This document shows positions 18,528 to 27,574 of a DNA stretch of 64,000 nt, piece by piece (the stretch's first letter is position 1; the number at the start of each line of letters is the position of its first letter). The notes beneath the pieces were generated by a model, which saw only the letters and a program-made list of their open reading frames with translations, was not told the origin of the DNA and searched no databases. This stretch comes from Succinivibrio faecicola (lineage in GTDB: Bacteria > Pseudomonadota > Gammaproteobacteria > Enterobacterales > Succinivibrionaceae). The stretch is from assembly GCF_019448115.1 (NCBI RefSeq), contig NZ_JAGFNY010000001.1:62001-126000 (forward strand). Direction: 5' to 3'. The translations under genes were made by a program, and so were the position numbers.

Positions 18528-18555
18528 AAGGTCAGATTTTTATCTGGCCTTTTTT
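18528..18555 (+). terminator. Terminator after the chemoreceptor gene
   Basis: AAGGTCAGAT and ATCTGGCCTT (one G-T pair) around a short T loop, followed by T6. Confidence 0.88.
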
Positions 18556-18556
18556 A

Positions 18557-19313
18557 TTGTACTTATCTGTGCAAACTAAAAAAATTAGCATTGAAAAGGT
18601 GCATCAGTTAAAACAGTTTATCCGTCATGTTAAATTGAATTTGAGGTACACATATGACAGATTACAGTTTCTTTCAGTTTATTATGAAGATCAGAAATAT
18701 CACAAGGTTTTTGAAGTATCAAAATCATCAACTGCTCTTTTAATTATCGATCTGCAAAATACATATACAAAACTTGGAAAAACCAAAGATACAAAAAGAT
18801 TCTCTAATTTCAGTAAAGACTTGAAAATGTCGTTATTCCAAATACCAAAAAGCTTCTTTTTGAGTTTAGAAAAAGAAAGATGCAGATAATTTACTGCAGA
18901 ATTGCAAGCCTTCTTAAAAATGGTAATGACCGATCGCTATCGCAAAAACTTGAAGGCTGGAACAGTACTCTTCTTTTTAAAGATGACTATGACAGTCAGA
19001 TCATTGATAGTATTGCACCACAAAATGAAGAGATTGTACTTACTAAAACAACTGATAGTGCTCTTACAGGAACAAAGTTAAGACTTATTTAAATAATCTG
19101 TCCATAAAGACTGTTGTATGCGCTGGTATCTTTACCGATCAGTGTGTATCCTCTACAGTCAGATCGTTAAGCGATGAAAGCTTTGAGGTGATAGTACCAC
19201 ATGATGCAACTGCTGCAGGCACTATGGAGCTTCACAATGCAGAGCTTACTGTTCTCAACCATATTTACTGTACTGTAATGAGTTCAGATAAGATAATAGA
19301 GCTTTTAAAGTGA
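18557..19313 (+). pseudogene. Isochorismatase-family cysteine hydrolase, broken by frameshifts
   Basis: Three frames in series encode one family member. The first (to 18889) has STALLIIDLQNTY, the N-terminal strand with the catalytic Asp. The second (18880-19092) holds QIIYCRIA and the TKTTDSALTGT segment. The third (about 19090-19313) has VVCAGIFTDQCVSSTVRSL, which holds the catalytic Cys, and VPHDATAAG. So two frame breaks occur near 18880 and 19085, and possibly a third near 18665, where an ATG-initiated MTDYS frame leads into the first. The first frame has no proper start and lies against the preceding terminator. Its last codons overlap the uvrC stop. Sequencing errors are the alternative. 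Confidence 0.8.
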
Positions 19314-21146
19314 ATGGAAATGCTCATAGATAAGCTCAGCCATTTCTTTACTTATTGAAGGTACCTTGGACAGTTCCTGAACACTTGCGTTCATAACTTC
19401 TCTTATGCCACCAAGATGTTTTAATAAGGCCTGACGTCTCTTTGGTCCTATTCCTTCAATATTCTCAAGAGCTGAGTGTACTCTTGCCTTTGCTCTTCTG
19501 TTTCTGTGACCAGTTATAGCAAAACGATGGGACTCATCTCTAATGTGCAGAACTATCTGCATAGCAGGATCATCAAGAGAAAGATTGATAGTCTCTCTTG
19601 TATATCCAACAACGAATGTTTCAAGACCTTCCTTTCTGCCTTCACCTTTTGTAACAGCAAGTAAAAGAGGCTTTTTAACATCAGGATCGGTAAACAGTTT
19701 TGAAATGACATTTTCTGCCTGACTCAACTGACCTTTACCACCGTCAATGAAAATAATATCAGGAATAATGCCTTCCTTAATATTTTTAAATCTTCTGTTT
19801 AATACCTGATCCATAGCAGCAAAATCATCGCCAGGCGTAATTCCATCAATATTAAAACGTCTGTAATTTGCAGTATCAGGACCTTCTCTATTAAAGGATA
19901 CGCATGATGCTACAGTAAGCTCACCTTGAGTATGAGAAATATCATAGCACTCCATATGCTGTATTCCTGTCATATTAAGAAGCTTTTCAAGTGAATCAAT
20001 TCTTCTTTTGGCAGTTGTACTGTCTGCAAGTTTGATAAGCAGAGCTGAATTTGCATTTTCCTTTGCAAGTTTTAAGTATTTTGCCCTATCAAGTCTTACT
20101 GAATTTGAGATTGTTAATGAATGATTAAACTGCTCTTTTACAGCTTCAATAATAACCTCAGGAGAATTTATCTTTGCATCGGTAATAATTTCCTTTGGCA
20201 GAATACCGACACGTGAAGATGATAGATAATACTGCTCAATAAATGCAGTAAATTCATCTGTATCAGTATCAACTGAATTTTTTGTCATTAAATAAGAGCG
20301 CGAAGCTATGATTCTGCCCTGTCTTATATAAAGTACATGATTACAGATAATATCCTGAGCACTCTGTGTTGCAATAACATCAGCATCAATGTCGCACTCA
20401 GAGCTTACAGACTGGCTCTCCTGTACTCTTCTTAATGCTAATAACTGATCTCTAAGCTTAGCTGCCATTTCAAATTCTAAAGCATTAGAATGAATCTCCA
20501 TTCTTTGTGTCAGAGAATTTAAAACATCCTGATTCTGTCCTTTTAAAAACATACGGACATAATTTACCTGACTTAGATAGTTTTCGTACTGCTCATCACT
20601 CATTTGAACACATGGAGCTAAGCATTTGCCAATCTGAGCCATAAGACAAGGTCTTGAACGATGTTTATAAACAGTATCAGTACACTGTCTTATAGGAAAA
20701 AGGTTCTGTAATAGCTTTAAGCTTTCTTTTGCTGCCTTTGCATCAGGATAAGGACCAAAATACTCGCAGTCTATTCTCTTTTTACCTCTGTAGTAATGAA
20801 GCGCAGGATGCTTTCCCTTTGTCAGAATAAGATAAGGATATGACTTATCGTCACGTAAAAGAATATTGTAGTGAGGCTGATACTTTTTTATAAGATTATT
20901 CTCAAGGATTAAAGCTTCAGCTTCTGAAAATGTAATAGTAAATTCAATATGATGAATATGGCTTATTAAGGCAAGAGTCTTTTTGTTTACATCCTTTAGA
21001 AAATAGGATGAAAGTCTTTTTTTCAGATCTTTTGCCTTACCGACATAGATAACAGTATTCTCATCAGAATACATCTGATATGAGCCAGGACGGTTAGGAA
21101 CAGTCTTTAAAAATGAGCGGTAATCAAAACTAATAGATGCAGCCAT
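19305..21146 (-). CDS. uvrC: Excinuclease ABC subunit C
   Basis: Makes the two incisions around bulky DNA lesions within UvrABC. 613 residues, a standard length. The GIY-YIG nuclease domain is at 15-60 (RPGSYQMYS, then VIYVGKAKDLKKRL). The UVR motif that contacts UvrB is near 205-235 (EFEMAAKLRDQL). The RNase H-like incision domain is at about 380-535 (SHTQGELTVAS, then FIDGGKGQL). The tandem helix-hairpin-helix tail is at 555-610 (IEGIGPKRRQALL). It ends inside the tail of the broken isochorismatase gene. The uvrY/gacA regulator often found upstream of uvrC is absent. Only a weak ribosome site. Confidence 0.97.
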   Translation of the reverse strand: MAASISFDYRSFLKTVPNRPGSYQMYSDENTVIYVGKAKDLKKRLSSYFLKDVNKKTLALISHIHHIEFTITFSEAEALILENNLIKKYQPHYNILLRDDKSYPYLILTKGKHPALHYYRGKKRIDCEYFGPYPDAKAAKESLKLLQNLFPIRQCTDTVYKHRSRPCLMAQIGKCLAPCVQMSDEQYENYLSQVNYVRMFLKGQNQDVLNSLTQRMEIHSNALEFEMAAKLRDQLLALRRVQESQSVSSECDIDADVIATQSAQDIICNHVLYIRQGRIIASRSYLMTKNSVDTDTDEFTAFIEQYYLSSSRVGILPKEIITDAKINSPEVIIEAVKEQFNHSLTISNSVRLDRAKYLKLAKENANSALLIKLADSTTAKRRIDSLEKLLNMTGIQHMECYDISHTQGELTVASCVSFNREGPDTANYRRFNIDGITPGDDFAAMDQVLNRRFKNIKEGIIPDIIFIDGGKGQLSQAENVISKLFTDPDVKKPLLLAVTKGEGRKEGLETFVVGYTRETINLSLDDPAMQIVLHIRDESHRFAITGHRNRRAKARVHSALENIEGIGPKRRQALLKHLGGIREVMNASVQELSKVPSISKEMAELIYEHFHSL

Positions 21147-21224
21147 ATAGAACCAAAAATTGTTAATTTAAGTCTATTTTAACATCTAAAAGTAAAAATA
21201 AGTGTCTTATAAAACAACACAAAT

Positions 21225-21251
21225 AAAAAAGGCTGAAAATAACTTTCAGCC
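21225..21251 (-). terminator. Terminator of the metNIQ operon
   Basis: GGCTGAAA/TTTCAGCC with a 5-base loop (21231-21251); on the minus strand it is followed by T6 (21230-21225). Confidence 0.92.
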
Positions 21252-21274
21252 CTTTAAAATTATTTATCTAGTAT

Positions 21275-22051
21275 TTAGAAAGCAGCAACAACTGCACCAT
21301 TGTACTTGTCGTTGATGAACTTCTTAACCTTGTCTGACTGTAAAGCCTTTAAAAGAGCCTTTACGCTATCTTTCTTTACAGACACTGAATTACCAACAAC
21401 TACGTTTACATATGGAGAATCAGCATTTTCGATGAATAATGCATCCTTTAATGGATTTAAACCAGCATCGATAGCATAGTTAGTATTAATGATTGCACCA
21501 TCAACATCATCTAATGAGCGAGGTAACTGTGGAGCCTCTAATTCCTTGATGTTTAAGTTAAGCTTGTTCTCTTTGATATCTAATGGAGTTGCAGAAATTG
21601 CCTTTGGATCTTCAAGAGTAATTAAACCTGCAGTCTGTAAAAGAAGTAATGCACGACCGCCGTTGGTTGGATCATTAGGAATTGCAATGGTTGCACCCTT
21701 TTTTAAATCCTTTAAATCCTTTAACTTGTGTGAGTAGAAACCGATAGGCTCAATGTGAATACCACCAACCTCAACTAAATCAGAACCATGATCCTTGATA
21801 AATGAATCAAGATATGGACGGTGCTGGAAGAAGTTTAAATCTAATAATTTGTCAGATACAGAGGTATTTGGCTGAACATAATCATTAAATTCAACAATCT
21901 TTAAATCAATACCCTGAGCCTTTAGATCTGGCTTTACAACCTCTAGGATCTCAACGTGAGGAACAGGTGATGCACCGATGGTTAAAGTTTCAGCTGCATT
22001 TGATGAGAAAGATAATACTAAAGCAGCGACTGAAAGTAATAATTTTTTCAT
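21275..22051 (-). CDS. metQ: Methionine ABC transporter substrate-binding protein (MetQ-like, no lipobox)
   Basis: Captures methionine in the periplasm for MetNI. 258 residues. LTIGASPVPHVEILE, the NFFQHRPYL segment and IPNDPTNGGRALLLL are conserved in the NlpA/MetQ family. The start ATG 22051 follows GGAG at 6 nt. The signal peptide MKKLLLSVAALVLSFSSNA has no Cys, so the product should be soluble and not a lipoprotein as in E. coli. It is the last gene of metN-metI-metQ, 118 bases after metI. A lipobox-bearing paralogue lies at 51272. Confidence 0.92.
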   Translation of the reverse strand: MKKLLLSVAALVLSFSSNAAETLTIGASPVPHVEILEVVKPDLKAQGIDLKIVEFNDYVQPNTSVSDKLLDLNFFQHRPYLDSFIKDHGSDLVEVGGIHIEPIGFYSHKLKDLKDLKKGATIAIPNDPTNGGRALLLLQTAGLITLEDPKAISATPLDIKENKLNLNIKELEAPQLPRSLDDVDGAIINTNYAIDAGLNPLKDALFIENADSPYVNVVVGNSVSVKKDSVKALLKALQSDKVKKFINDKYNGAVVAAF

Positions 22052-22169
22052 TTTTATCTCCAAAATTCGTTAATTTATCTGTTGAAGCTATGATGCAATT
22101 TATCTAAAAAAATATCAATAAAAAGATAATACTATTTTTTAATATATCTTTATAGAAAACAACTATAAC

Positions 22170-22859
22170 TTATCTATGATCAACCCGTTTTGCAAGAAAA
22201 TCACCTAAAAGCTGAGTTAACTGCACCATAACGATAAGAATAAGAACAGTCATAACCATAACCGGTAACTGAAAACGCATATAGCCATAGCGAATTGCAA
22301 TATCTCCAAGACCACCGCCACCGATAGTGCCTGCCATAGCTGAACAGCCAATAATAACAATTACTGTAAGAGTAAAGTTTGCAATAAGTTCAGGCATTGC
22401 CTCAGGTATGAGCACTCTTACAATTATTCTAAATGGACTTGCACCCATAGATTGAGCAGCCTCAATAAGACCATAAGGAACAGTTTTTAATGATGTTTCA
22501 ACAAGTCTTGCTAAAAATGGAATTGTTGAAACAGTAAGAGGTACGACTGCTGCAGTAGTTCCAATAGATGTGCCAACAAAAAACTTTGTAATAGGAATAA
22601 TTGCAACCATCAAAATAATGAATGGTACAGAACGAAGTGCATTGACAACAGTTCCAAGCGCAGTATAAAAATGCTTTGAATAATAAAAATATCCTTTTGA
22701 TGTTACAAGAAGAACCACGCCTAATGGCACTCCAAGAACAATTGATACTAATGTTGCAAGAAGTACCATATATGCTGTATCAACAGTTCCGTTGAACAGA
22801 AGAACTGTAATTTTTGCAGCATAGGATGAAAAACCAAGCTCTGTTAAAAATTCAATCAC
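22170..22859 (-). CDS. metI: Methionine ABC transporter permease MetI
   Basis: Inner-membrane permease of the methionine importer. 229 residues with five or six membrane segments. The EAA loop is EAAQSMGASPFRIIVRVLIPEA near 138-159, where MetN docks. FIILMVAIIPIT and AGTIGGGGLGDIAIRYGY are conserved in MetI. The metN stop lies 9 bases upstream. Confidence 0.96.
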   Translation of the reverse strand: MIEFLTELGFSSYAAKITVLLFNGTVDTAYMVLLATLVSIVLGVPLGVVLLVTSKGYFYYSKHFYTALGTVVNALRSVPFIILMVAIIPITKFFVGTSIGTTAAVVPLTVSTIPFLARLVETSLKTVPYGLIEAAQSMGASPFRIIVRVLIPEAMPELIANFTLTVIVIIGCSAMAGTIGGGGLGDIAIRYGYMRFQLPVMVMTVLILIVMVQLTQLLGDFLAKRVDHR

Positions 22860-22868
22860 ACCCCACCT

Positions 22869-23912
22869 CTATTCAACTTCATAACCTAATAGTTCAACCT
22901 TATATACTCTGTCTGTAAGCTCCTTTAAGGCTGTATCAATAGCATCCTTTGATCCATCTACTGCTATTACAAGAAAGCCTAAAGGCTGATTCTGAATATG
23001 ATTAATCTGACCTGCCATAATAGAAATCTTTGCATTTGTCTTTATAGCAACATCAACAATTACAGGATCATTTGCTCTGTCACCTAGGAAGGTTAACAAG
23101 AACCATGCTCTGCTGTTTTCTTTATATTCAGAATAAAGTTTTGTATATGACAGAAGATCATCAAGATCACGTCTTACAACAGTTGCAACAAGGTGTTTTG
23201 TTAAATCTTTTTGTGGAGATGCAAAAACCTCAATGGTATCTCCCATTTCAGAGATTACACCACCGTCAATTACAGCAACTCTGTCACAGCACTCCTTTAT
23301 AACCTCAAGCTGATGAGTGATGATGACAATAGTTAACCCAAGGCGATCTCTAAGTGAGCACAAAAGCTTTAAAATTGAACTTGTTGTTTTTGGATCAAGT
23401 GCAGATGTAGCTTCATCACACAAAAGAATCTTTGGATTTGTTGCAAGAGCTCTTGCTATACCTACACGCTGCTTCTGACCGCCTGATAATTGAGCTGGAT
23501 ATACATTTGCCTTATCATCAAGACCTACTAAAGATAAGAGCTCTAATACCCTTTTTTTAATCTCGTCTTTTTTAAATCCTGCTATTTTCAGAGGAAAAGC
23601 AACATTGTCAAAAACAGTGGCACTGGATAAAAGGTTAAACTGCTGGAATATCATGCCAATAGACTGTCTAACCTTTCTTAAGTTTGCCTCTGAATAGGAT
23701 GTAATATCCTCACCGTCTATAATAACCTTTCCGCTAGATGGTGTTTCAAGCATATTGATAAGTCTAATAAGTGTAGACTTACCTGCACCTGAAAGTCCTA
23801 TTACACCAAAGATTTCACCTTTTTTGATATTAAGGGATACACCTTTTAAAGCATGAAGAGAAGTATTTTTATCAAGCTGATAAATCTTGTGAAGATTTTC
23901 TAATTTTATCAT
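22869..23912 (-). CDS. metN: Methionine ABC transporter ATP-binding protein MetN
   Basis: ATPase of the methionine importer. 347 residues. Walker A GLSGAGKST near 39-47, signature LSGGQKQRVGIARAL near 142-156, Walker B ILLCDEATSALDP near 162-174, and the H-loop in VIITHQ. The C-terminal 75 residues (FLGDRANDPVIVDVA onward) are the NIL domain that binds cytoplasmic methionine and inhibits transport. First gene of the operon. No obvious MetJ box (AGACGTCT repeat) precedes it; an unrelated palindrome does. Confidence 0.97.
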   Translation of the reverse strand: MIKLENLHKIYQLDKNTSLHALKGVSLNIKKGEIFGVIGLSGAGKSTLIRLINMLETPSSGKVIIDGEDITSYSEANLRKVRQSIGMIFQQFNLLSSATVFDNVAFPLKIAGFKKDEIKKRVLELLSLVGLDDKANVYPAQLSGGQKQRVGIARALATNPKILLCDEATSALDPKTTSSILKLLCSLRDRLGLTIVIITHQLEVIKECCDRVAVIDGGVISEMGDTIEVFASPQKDLTKHLVATVVRRDLDDLLSYTKLYSEYKENSRAWFLLTFLGDRANDPVIVDVAIKTNAKISIMAGQINHIQNQPLGFLVIAVDGSKDAIDTALKELTDRVYKVELLGYEVE

Positions 23913-23934
23913 TGCCTAAGTATTCTCAAATAAC

Positions 23935-23955
23935 AATCGCATATGCTATGCGATT
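23935..23955. promoter_or_regulatory. Palindrome upstream of metN, possible operator
   Basis: Perfect 9-base arms AATCGCATA/TATGCGATT separated by TGC, 22-43 bases upstream of the metN start and about 120 bases from the divergent gene at 24073. It could be a repressor site or an mRNA hairpin in the metN leader. It does not resemble a MetJ or SAM-riboswitch element. Confidence 0.45.
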
Positions 23956-24072
23956 TATCAGGAAAATTTTATACTAAAAGTAAATTTTTTTCATATATTT
24001 GTTACAATGGATATATCTTAATACAAAATTATAATAAAGCATAAGGCATTTTTTAATACGGCGGTTAATCTA

Positions 24073-25668
24073 ATGGCTTTCGGATTATTCTCAAACAGAA
24101 AAAGCGATACTGAAAAACAGAAGGGCACATTTTCTTTTTTAAATAAGCTGACAACTCAGTCAGCATCAAAGCCAAACAGCAGTCTGGTTCATGATTTTGA
24201 TGATGAAAACAGTTTTTCAGTTCCATCAAACAAAGATCTATTTGCTAATGTCCACTTAAATGACAATCTTAATTTTCAGCAGGAAAACATGAGTGCTGAC
24301 ATAAGCTTCAACCAGGATATAACCGATCCTAAAATAGAACAGAATTCAAATACAGATCCTTATTCTGCTCTTGCCCCTAATCAAGAAGACGATTCAATCC
24401 GATCAAAGTACTATACATATGCAGGTGATGAGTCTTATTTAAACGAAGAAGGTAGAGACAACGATCATCTGTATATTGGACCTGGTGAACCATTAACACC
24501 AAAAAGAAGAAAAGTTGAACAGCAAGCTGAAGATACAAAACCACAGACTGAGGATAAGGCAAATCCATTAAATCTATCTGAAAACACAGCTGTTCAAGGA
24601 AATGTTGAAAATATCAAAGAGCCTTCAGCAAAAGAAGATGATCCGTTCTTATTCAGTAATGATAAACAGAATTTGACAAATTCTTTTGAACGAGAGCTTA
24701 TTGACAGAGCTCCTCGCTTTGAGAAAACAGTTGATACACAGAATAATCTTTTTAATGAAAATACTGACAGTCAGAACTATGAGACTGAATCAGTATTTGG
24801 TGCAAATCAGTTAAATTCTCAAAATACTGTTTTAAAAAATTCTTTTGAGGAAAATATTGCACATAATAATGATAAAAATGCAACTGAGAACAAAAAGACT
24901 TTAGGCTTTCCCCTACTTACGGTTCTGTTTTTCAGAAAACTTTTTGCATCATTGTTTACCTACACAAATCTTGGAGCTGTATTTACCAGCTCTTCTATGA
25001 AGTTTTTTGGTCCATCATCACCATCATTCATGATTGTTCCTTATTTCTTTGCCGGTTTTATCTGTACAGTAGGGGCAATGATCTTTGCAAAAATTGCAAA
25101 TCCTCTTTTAAGCTCAAGCGTAGCTTTTACAATTTATGTACTGATTACAGGATGTAATGGATTTAGTGGAATAGGAACACTCATTTCTACAATGAGTCTT
25201 AGAAAAATTGATTTCTATGCAAAAGCAGTGATTGTTCTTGTAACAATGCAGATCTTTATTGCATGCTTTGACAGATTCCTAGAAATTTATAAGATTGACA
25301 CTTTGTTTGCGCTTGGATTTGCTGTTATGACTATGCTTGCAGCTTTTACTGCAGCAACATTGAACTACGGTCACAAGGATGATCCTGTAAGCACCTACGG
25401 TTCATTATCTTTAAGAGGTCTTGCTATCAACTCTGTTATCGTTCTTGCTGTTACATTTGTAGTTCTTGATTGGCAAATCGCTCTATCAATGATAGGAATA
25501 TGTCTTTTTGTAAGAGTATCAATAGGACAGTACATGTACATAAAAGACTTAAATGCGGGTATCGCTAACGTATGTGCAGTAAAGCTGATAACACTCATTC
25601 TTTTAATGCTTGATCTTACCTTTGCAGCAAACGATCTACCTTTCATTTCTGCTCTATTAAAGAGCTAA
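24073..25668 (+). CDS. Membrane protein with long disordered N-terminus; possible diverged CobS homologue
   Basis: 531 residues. The first ~275 are low-complexity, rich in Asn, Asp, Ser and Gln, with no evident fold; the start MAFGLFSNRKSDTEKQKG is basic. Residues ~276-531 form about seven membrane segments. I do not recognise it with certainty. The membrane half follows the layout of adenosylcobinamide-GDP ribazoletransferase (CobS): FAGFICTVGAMIFAKIA, then VLITGCNGFSGIGTLISTM where CobS has TGGLHLDGLADT, and a C-terminal FVRVSIGQYMYIKDLNAG like the last CobS helices. The CobS Asp residues are missing, so activity is doubtful. No cobalamin gene is nearby. Single gene with a terminator; divergent from metN. 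Confidence 0.6.
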   Translation: MAFGLFSNRKSDTEKQKGTFSFLNKLTTQSASKPNSSLVHDFDDENSFSVPSNKDLFANVHLNDNLNFQQENMSADISFNQDITDPKIEQNSNTDPYSALAPNQEDDSIRSKYYTYAGDESYLNEEGRDNDHLYIGPGEPLTPKRRKVEQQAEDTKPQTEDKANPLNLSENTAVQGNVENIKEPSAKEDDPFLFSNDKQNLTNSFERELIDRAPRFEKTVDTQNNLFNENTDSQNYETESVFGANQLNSQNTVLKNSFEENIAHNNDKNATENKKTLGFPLLTVLFFRKLFASLFTYTNLGAVFTSSSMKFFGPSSPSFMIVPYFFAGFICTVGAMIFAKIANPLLSSSVAFTIYVLITGCNGFSGIGTLISTMSLRKIDFYAKAVIVLVTMQIFIACFDRFLEIYKIDTLFALGFAVMTMLAAFTAATLNYGHKDDPVSTYGSLSLRGLAINSVIVLAVTFVVLDWQIALSMIGICLFVRVSIGQYMYIKDLNAGIANVCAVKLITLILLMLDLTFAANDLPFISALLKS

Positions 25669-25676
25669 AAAATTAA

Positions 25677-25710
25677 AGCCGTATATGAACTTTTACATTC
25701 ATATACGGCT
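25677..25710. terminator. Bidirectional terminator between convergent genes
   Basis: Perfect 13-base stem AGCCGTATATGAA/TTCATATACGGCT with an 8-base loop, lying 8 bases after the CobS-like gene and 31 bases from the tatD stop. No T run on the plus side. Confidence 0.75.
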
Positions 25711-25741
25711 ATTCCGCTATTGCCAAGTTGGGAATTCTTTA

Positions 25742-26608
25742 TTATTTAGAAAAAGGCTTTCTTAAAATAGCATCGAGTTTGTAATCACTTACCTCAACAT
25801 CACTGACCGTAATGTCTTTTAATTTTAAATTATACAAATTCTCAAAATTCTCAGATGTAACTGAAGCTAAATAATCTTCACTAACATTTTTAAACTTTGC
25901 AATAAAATCTAGTGTATATCGTACAAATGCAGGCTCATTCTCAATTCCTCTGACAGGAATAGGCGCAAGATAAGGACAGTCTGTTTCAACAAGCATTCTG
26001 TCAAGAGGAACATATTTTATAACCTCTCTTACATTATCTGATGCCTTAAAGGTAGAAATACCTGTAAAAGAAATATAAAAGCCAAGATCGAGGCATTCTC
26101 TTGCCATCTGCACAGAATCTGTAAAGCAGTGGATCACACCACCAACATCTCTTGCATTTTCAGATTTAAGTAAAGCTACTGTATCTTTATGAGCACATCT
26201 GGCATGTATAACAAGTGGCTTTTTAACCTTTAGTGCAACCTGAAGCTGTTTTGCAAAAGACTCTATCTGAGCATCCTTTGTTTCTTCAGAATAAAAGTAG
26301 TCAAGACCTGTTTCGCCTAATGCAATAACCTTATCTGAGCTTAAAAGATTCTTTTCAAGCTCTTCTTCACTAAAGTTAGGCTCTTCATCAAGATTCAGTG
26401 GGTGAATTCCAACAGCATGATAAATGTTGTCGTATGAGCCTAAAAGCTCCATCCCCTTCTTAAATTCTGCATTTGTGCATGATACATTCAAAAAATGACT
26501 GACATTGCAAAGATTTGCTCTTTTGATAATCTGCTCTATGCTGTCTGCTGCCTTTGAATTCAGAGATAAACCTGTAAGATGGCAGTGTGAATCAACCAAA
26601 TAAGTCAT
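25742..26608 (-). CDS. TatD-family metal-dependent DNase (YcfH-like)
   Basis: 288 residues. Metal ligands: His8 and His10 in DSHCHLTG, Glu in ALGETGLDYFY near 95-105, His in VIHARCAH, His in GVIHCFTD and Asp in VETDCPYLAP. This is the full TatD/YcfH set. The usual length is about 260; the extra 25 residues at the C-terminus (DVEVSDYKLDAILRKPFSK) are unusual. In E. coli ycfH follows holB, but no such neighbour is here. It stands alone on the minus strand. Confidence 0.93.
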   Translation of the reverse strand: MTYLVDSHCHLTGLSLNSKAADSIEQIIKRANLCNVSHFLNVSCTNAEFKKGMELLGSYDNIYHAVGIHPLNLDEEPNFSEEELEKNLLSSDKVIALGETGLDYFYSEETKDAQIESFAKQLQVALKVKKPLVIHARCAHKDTVALLKSENARDVGGVIHCFTDSVQMARECLDLGFYISFTGISTFKASDNVREVIKYVPLDRMLVETDCPYLAPIPVRGIENEPAFVRYTLDFIAKFKNVSEDYLASVTSENFENLYNLKLKDITVSDVEVSDYKLDAILRKPFSK

Positions 26609-26812
26609 TTTATGAATATATACCTTAAAAATTTGCGGGCATATTTTATCAAAAACAAATCACTTTGTGTGATTAATGACCCAATTATTTTTCAAAAATT
26701 ATGAGCCAAATAAACATAACCCTATGATTAAAAAGTCAAATAAATTATCTAATCAACACAATTTTTTTATTTTTGAAAAACATCTAATAGATATGAACTG
26801 AAATTTCAAATA
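26609..26812. other. Intergenic region between tatD and nth
   Basis: 204 AT-rich bases holding the tatD promoter region and the nth 3' end. I see no strong terminator; a weak GATAT/ATATC fold lies just after the nth stop near 26790-26815. Confidence 0.4.
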
Positions 26813-27448
26813 TCAGTCTAGATTTTTTTTACATATGTCTTTAATGCAGCAGTTTTCACAATCAGGTTTTCTTGCTGTACAAACATATCTACCATGCAGC
26901 AAGAGATAATGATGAGCATTGTAAAGATGATCTTTTGGAACCTTTAAAACTACGTTTTTTTCAACATCTTTTACAGTTTTTCCAATACAAAGACCTGTCC
27001 TGTTACAGACACGGAATATATGTGTATCAACAGCAAGAGTATTCTGTTTAAAACCAACATTTAATACAACTTTTGCAGTTTTAGAGCCAACTCCAGGCAA
27101 TGATACAAGAGAGTCATAGTTATCAGGAACTAATCCATTGAATCTTGTAACAAGCTCGTTTGACATTTTTTTGAGATTCAACGCCTTATTCTTATAAAGC
27201 CCAAGTCTTTTAATGCAGTTTTCAATTACCTGCGTATCAAGTAATGACATGGCTTTGGCATTTGGAGCTATTTTAAAAAGAGATGGAGTTACACTGTTAA
27301 CAGCTTTATCTGTTGTCTGTGCTGATAGCATTACAGCACAAAGAAGCTCAAAATTATTATTAAAATCAAGTTCTGATTTTGGATTTTTAAACTTATCTGA
27401 AAGTCTGTCAAAAAGTATTTCAATAGAATCTTTATTTAATTTATTCAT
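26813..27448 (-). CDS. nth: Endonuclease III (DNA glycosylase/AP lyase)
   Basis: Removes oxidised pyrimidines and cleaves the abasic site. 211 residues, standard length. The helix-hairpin-helix LPGVGSKTAKVV carries catalytic Lys123, and catalytic Asp141 is in VDTHIFRV. The C-terminal [4Fe-4S] loop has Cys190, Cys197, Cys200 and Cys206, the family's CX6CX2CX5C spacing. In E. coli nth is the last gene of the rsx operon; here it lies upstream of rnfA on the opposite strand, separated by a lipoprotein gene. Ribosome site weak. Confidence 0.97.
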   Translation of the reverse strand: MNKLNKDSIEILFDRLSDKFKNPKSELDFNNNFELLCAVMLSAQTTDKAVNSVTPSLFKIAPNAKAMSLLDTQVIENCIKRLGLYKNKALNLKKMSNELVTRFNGLVPDNYDSLVSLPGVGSKTAKVVLNVGFKQNTLAVDTHIFRVCNRTGLCIGKTVKDVEKNVVLKVPKDHLYNAHHYLLLHGRYVCTARKPDCENCCIKDICKKNLD

Positions 27449-27574
27449 AAAAAGTCTTTGATATCAATCACATGATAAACGATTATTTAGTCCTTTGTTT
27501 TATAAAATAATTATAATCTTTAGCCAAGTATTAACTTATAAGTACATCAAAAAATTTTTATATTGGAGTTTATT

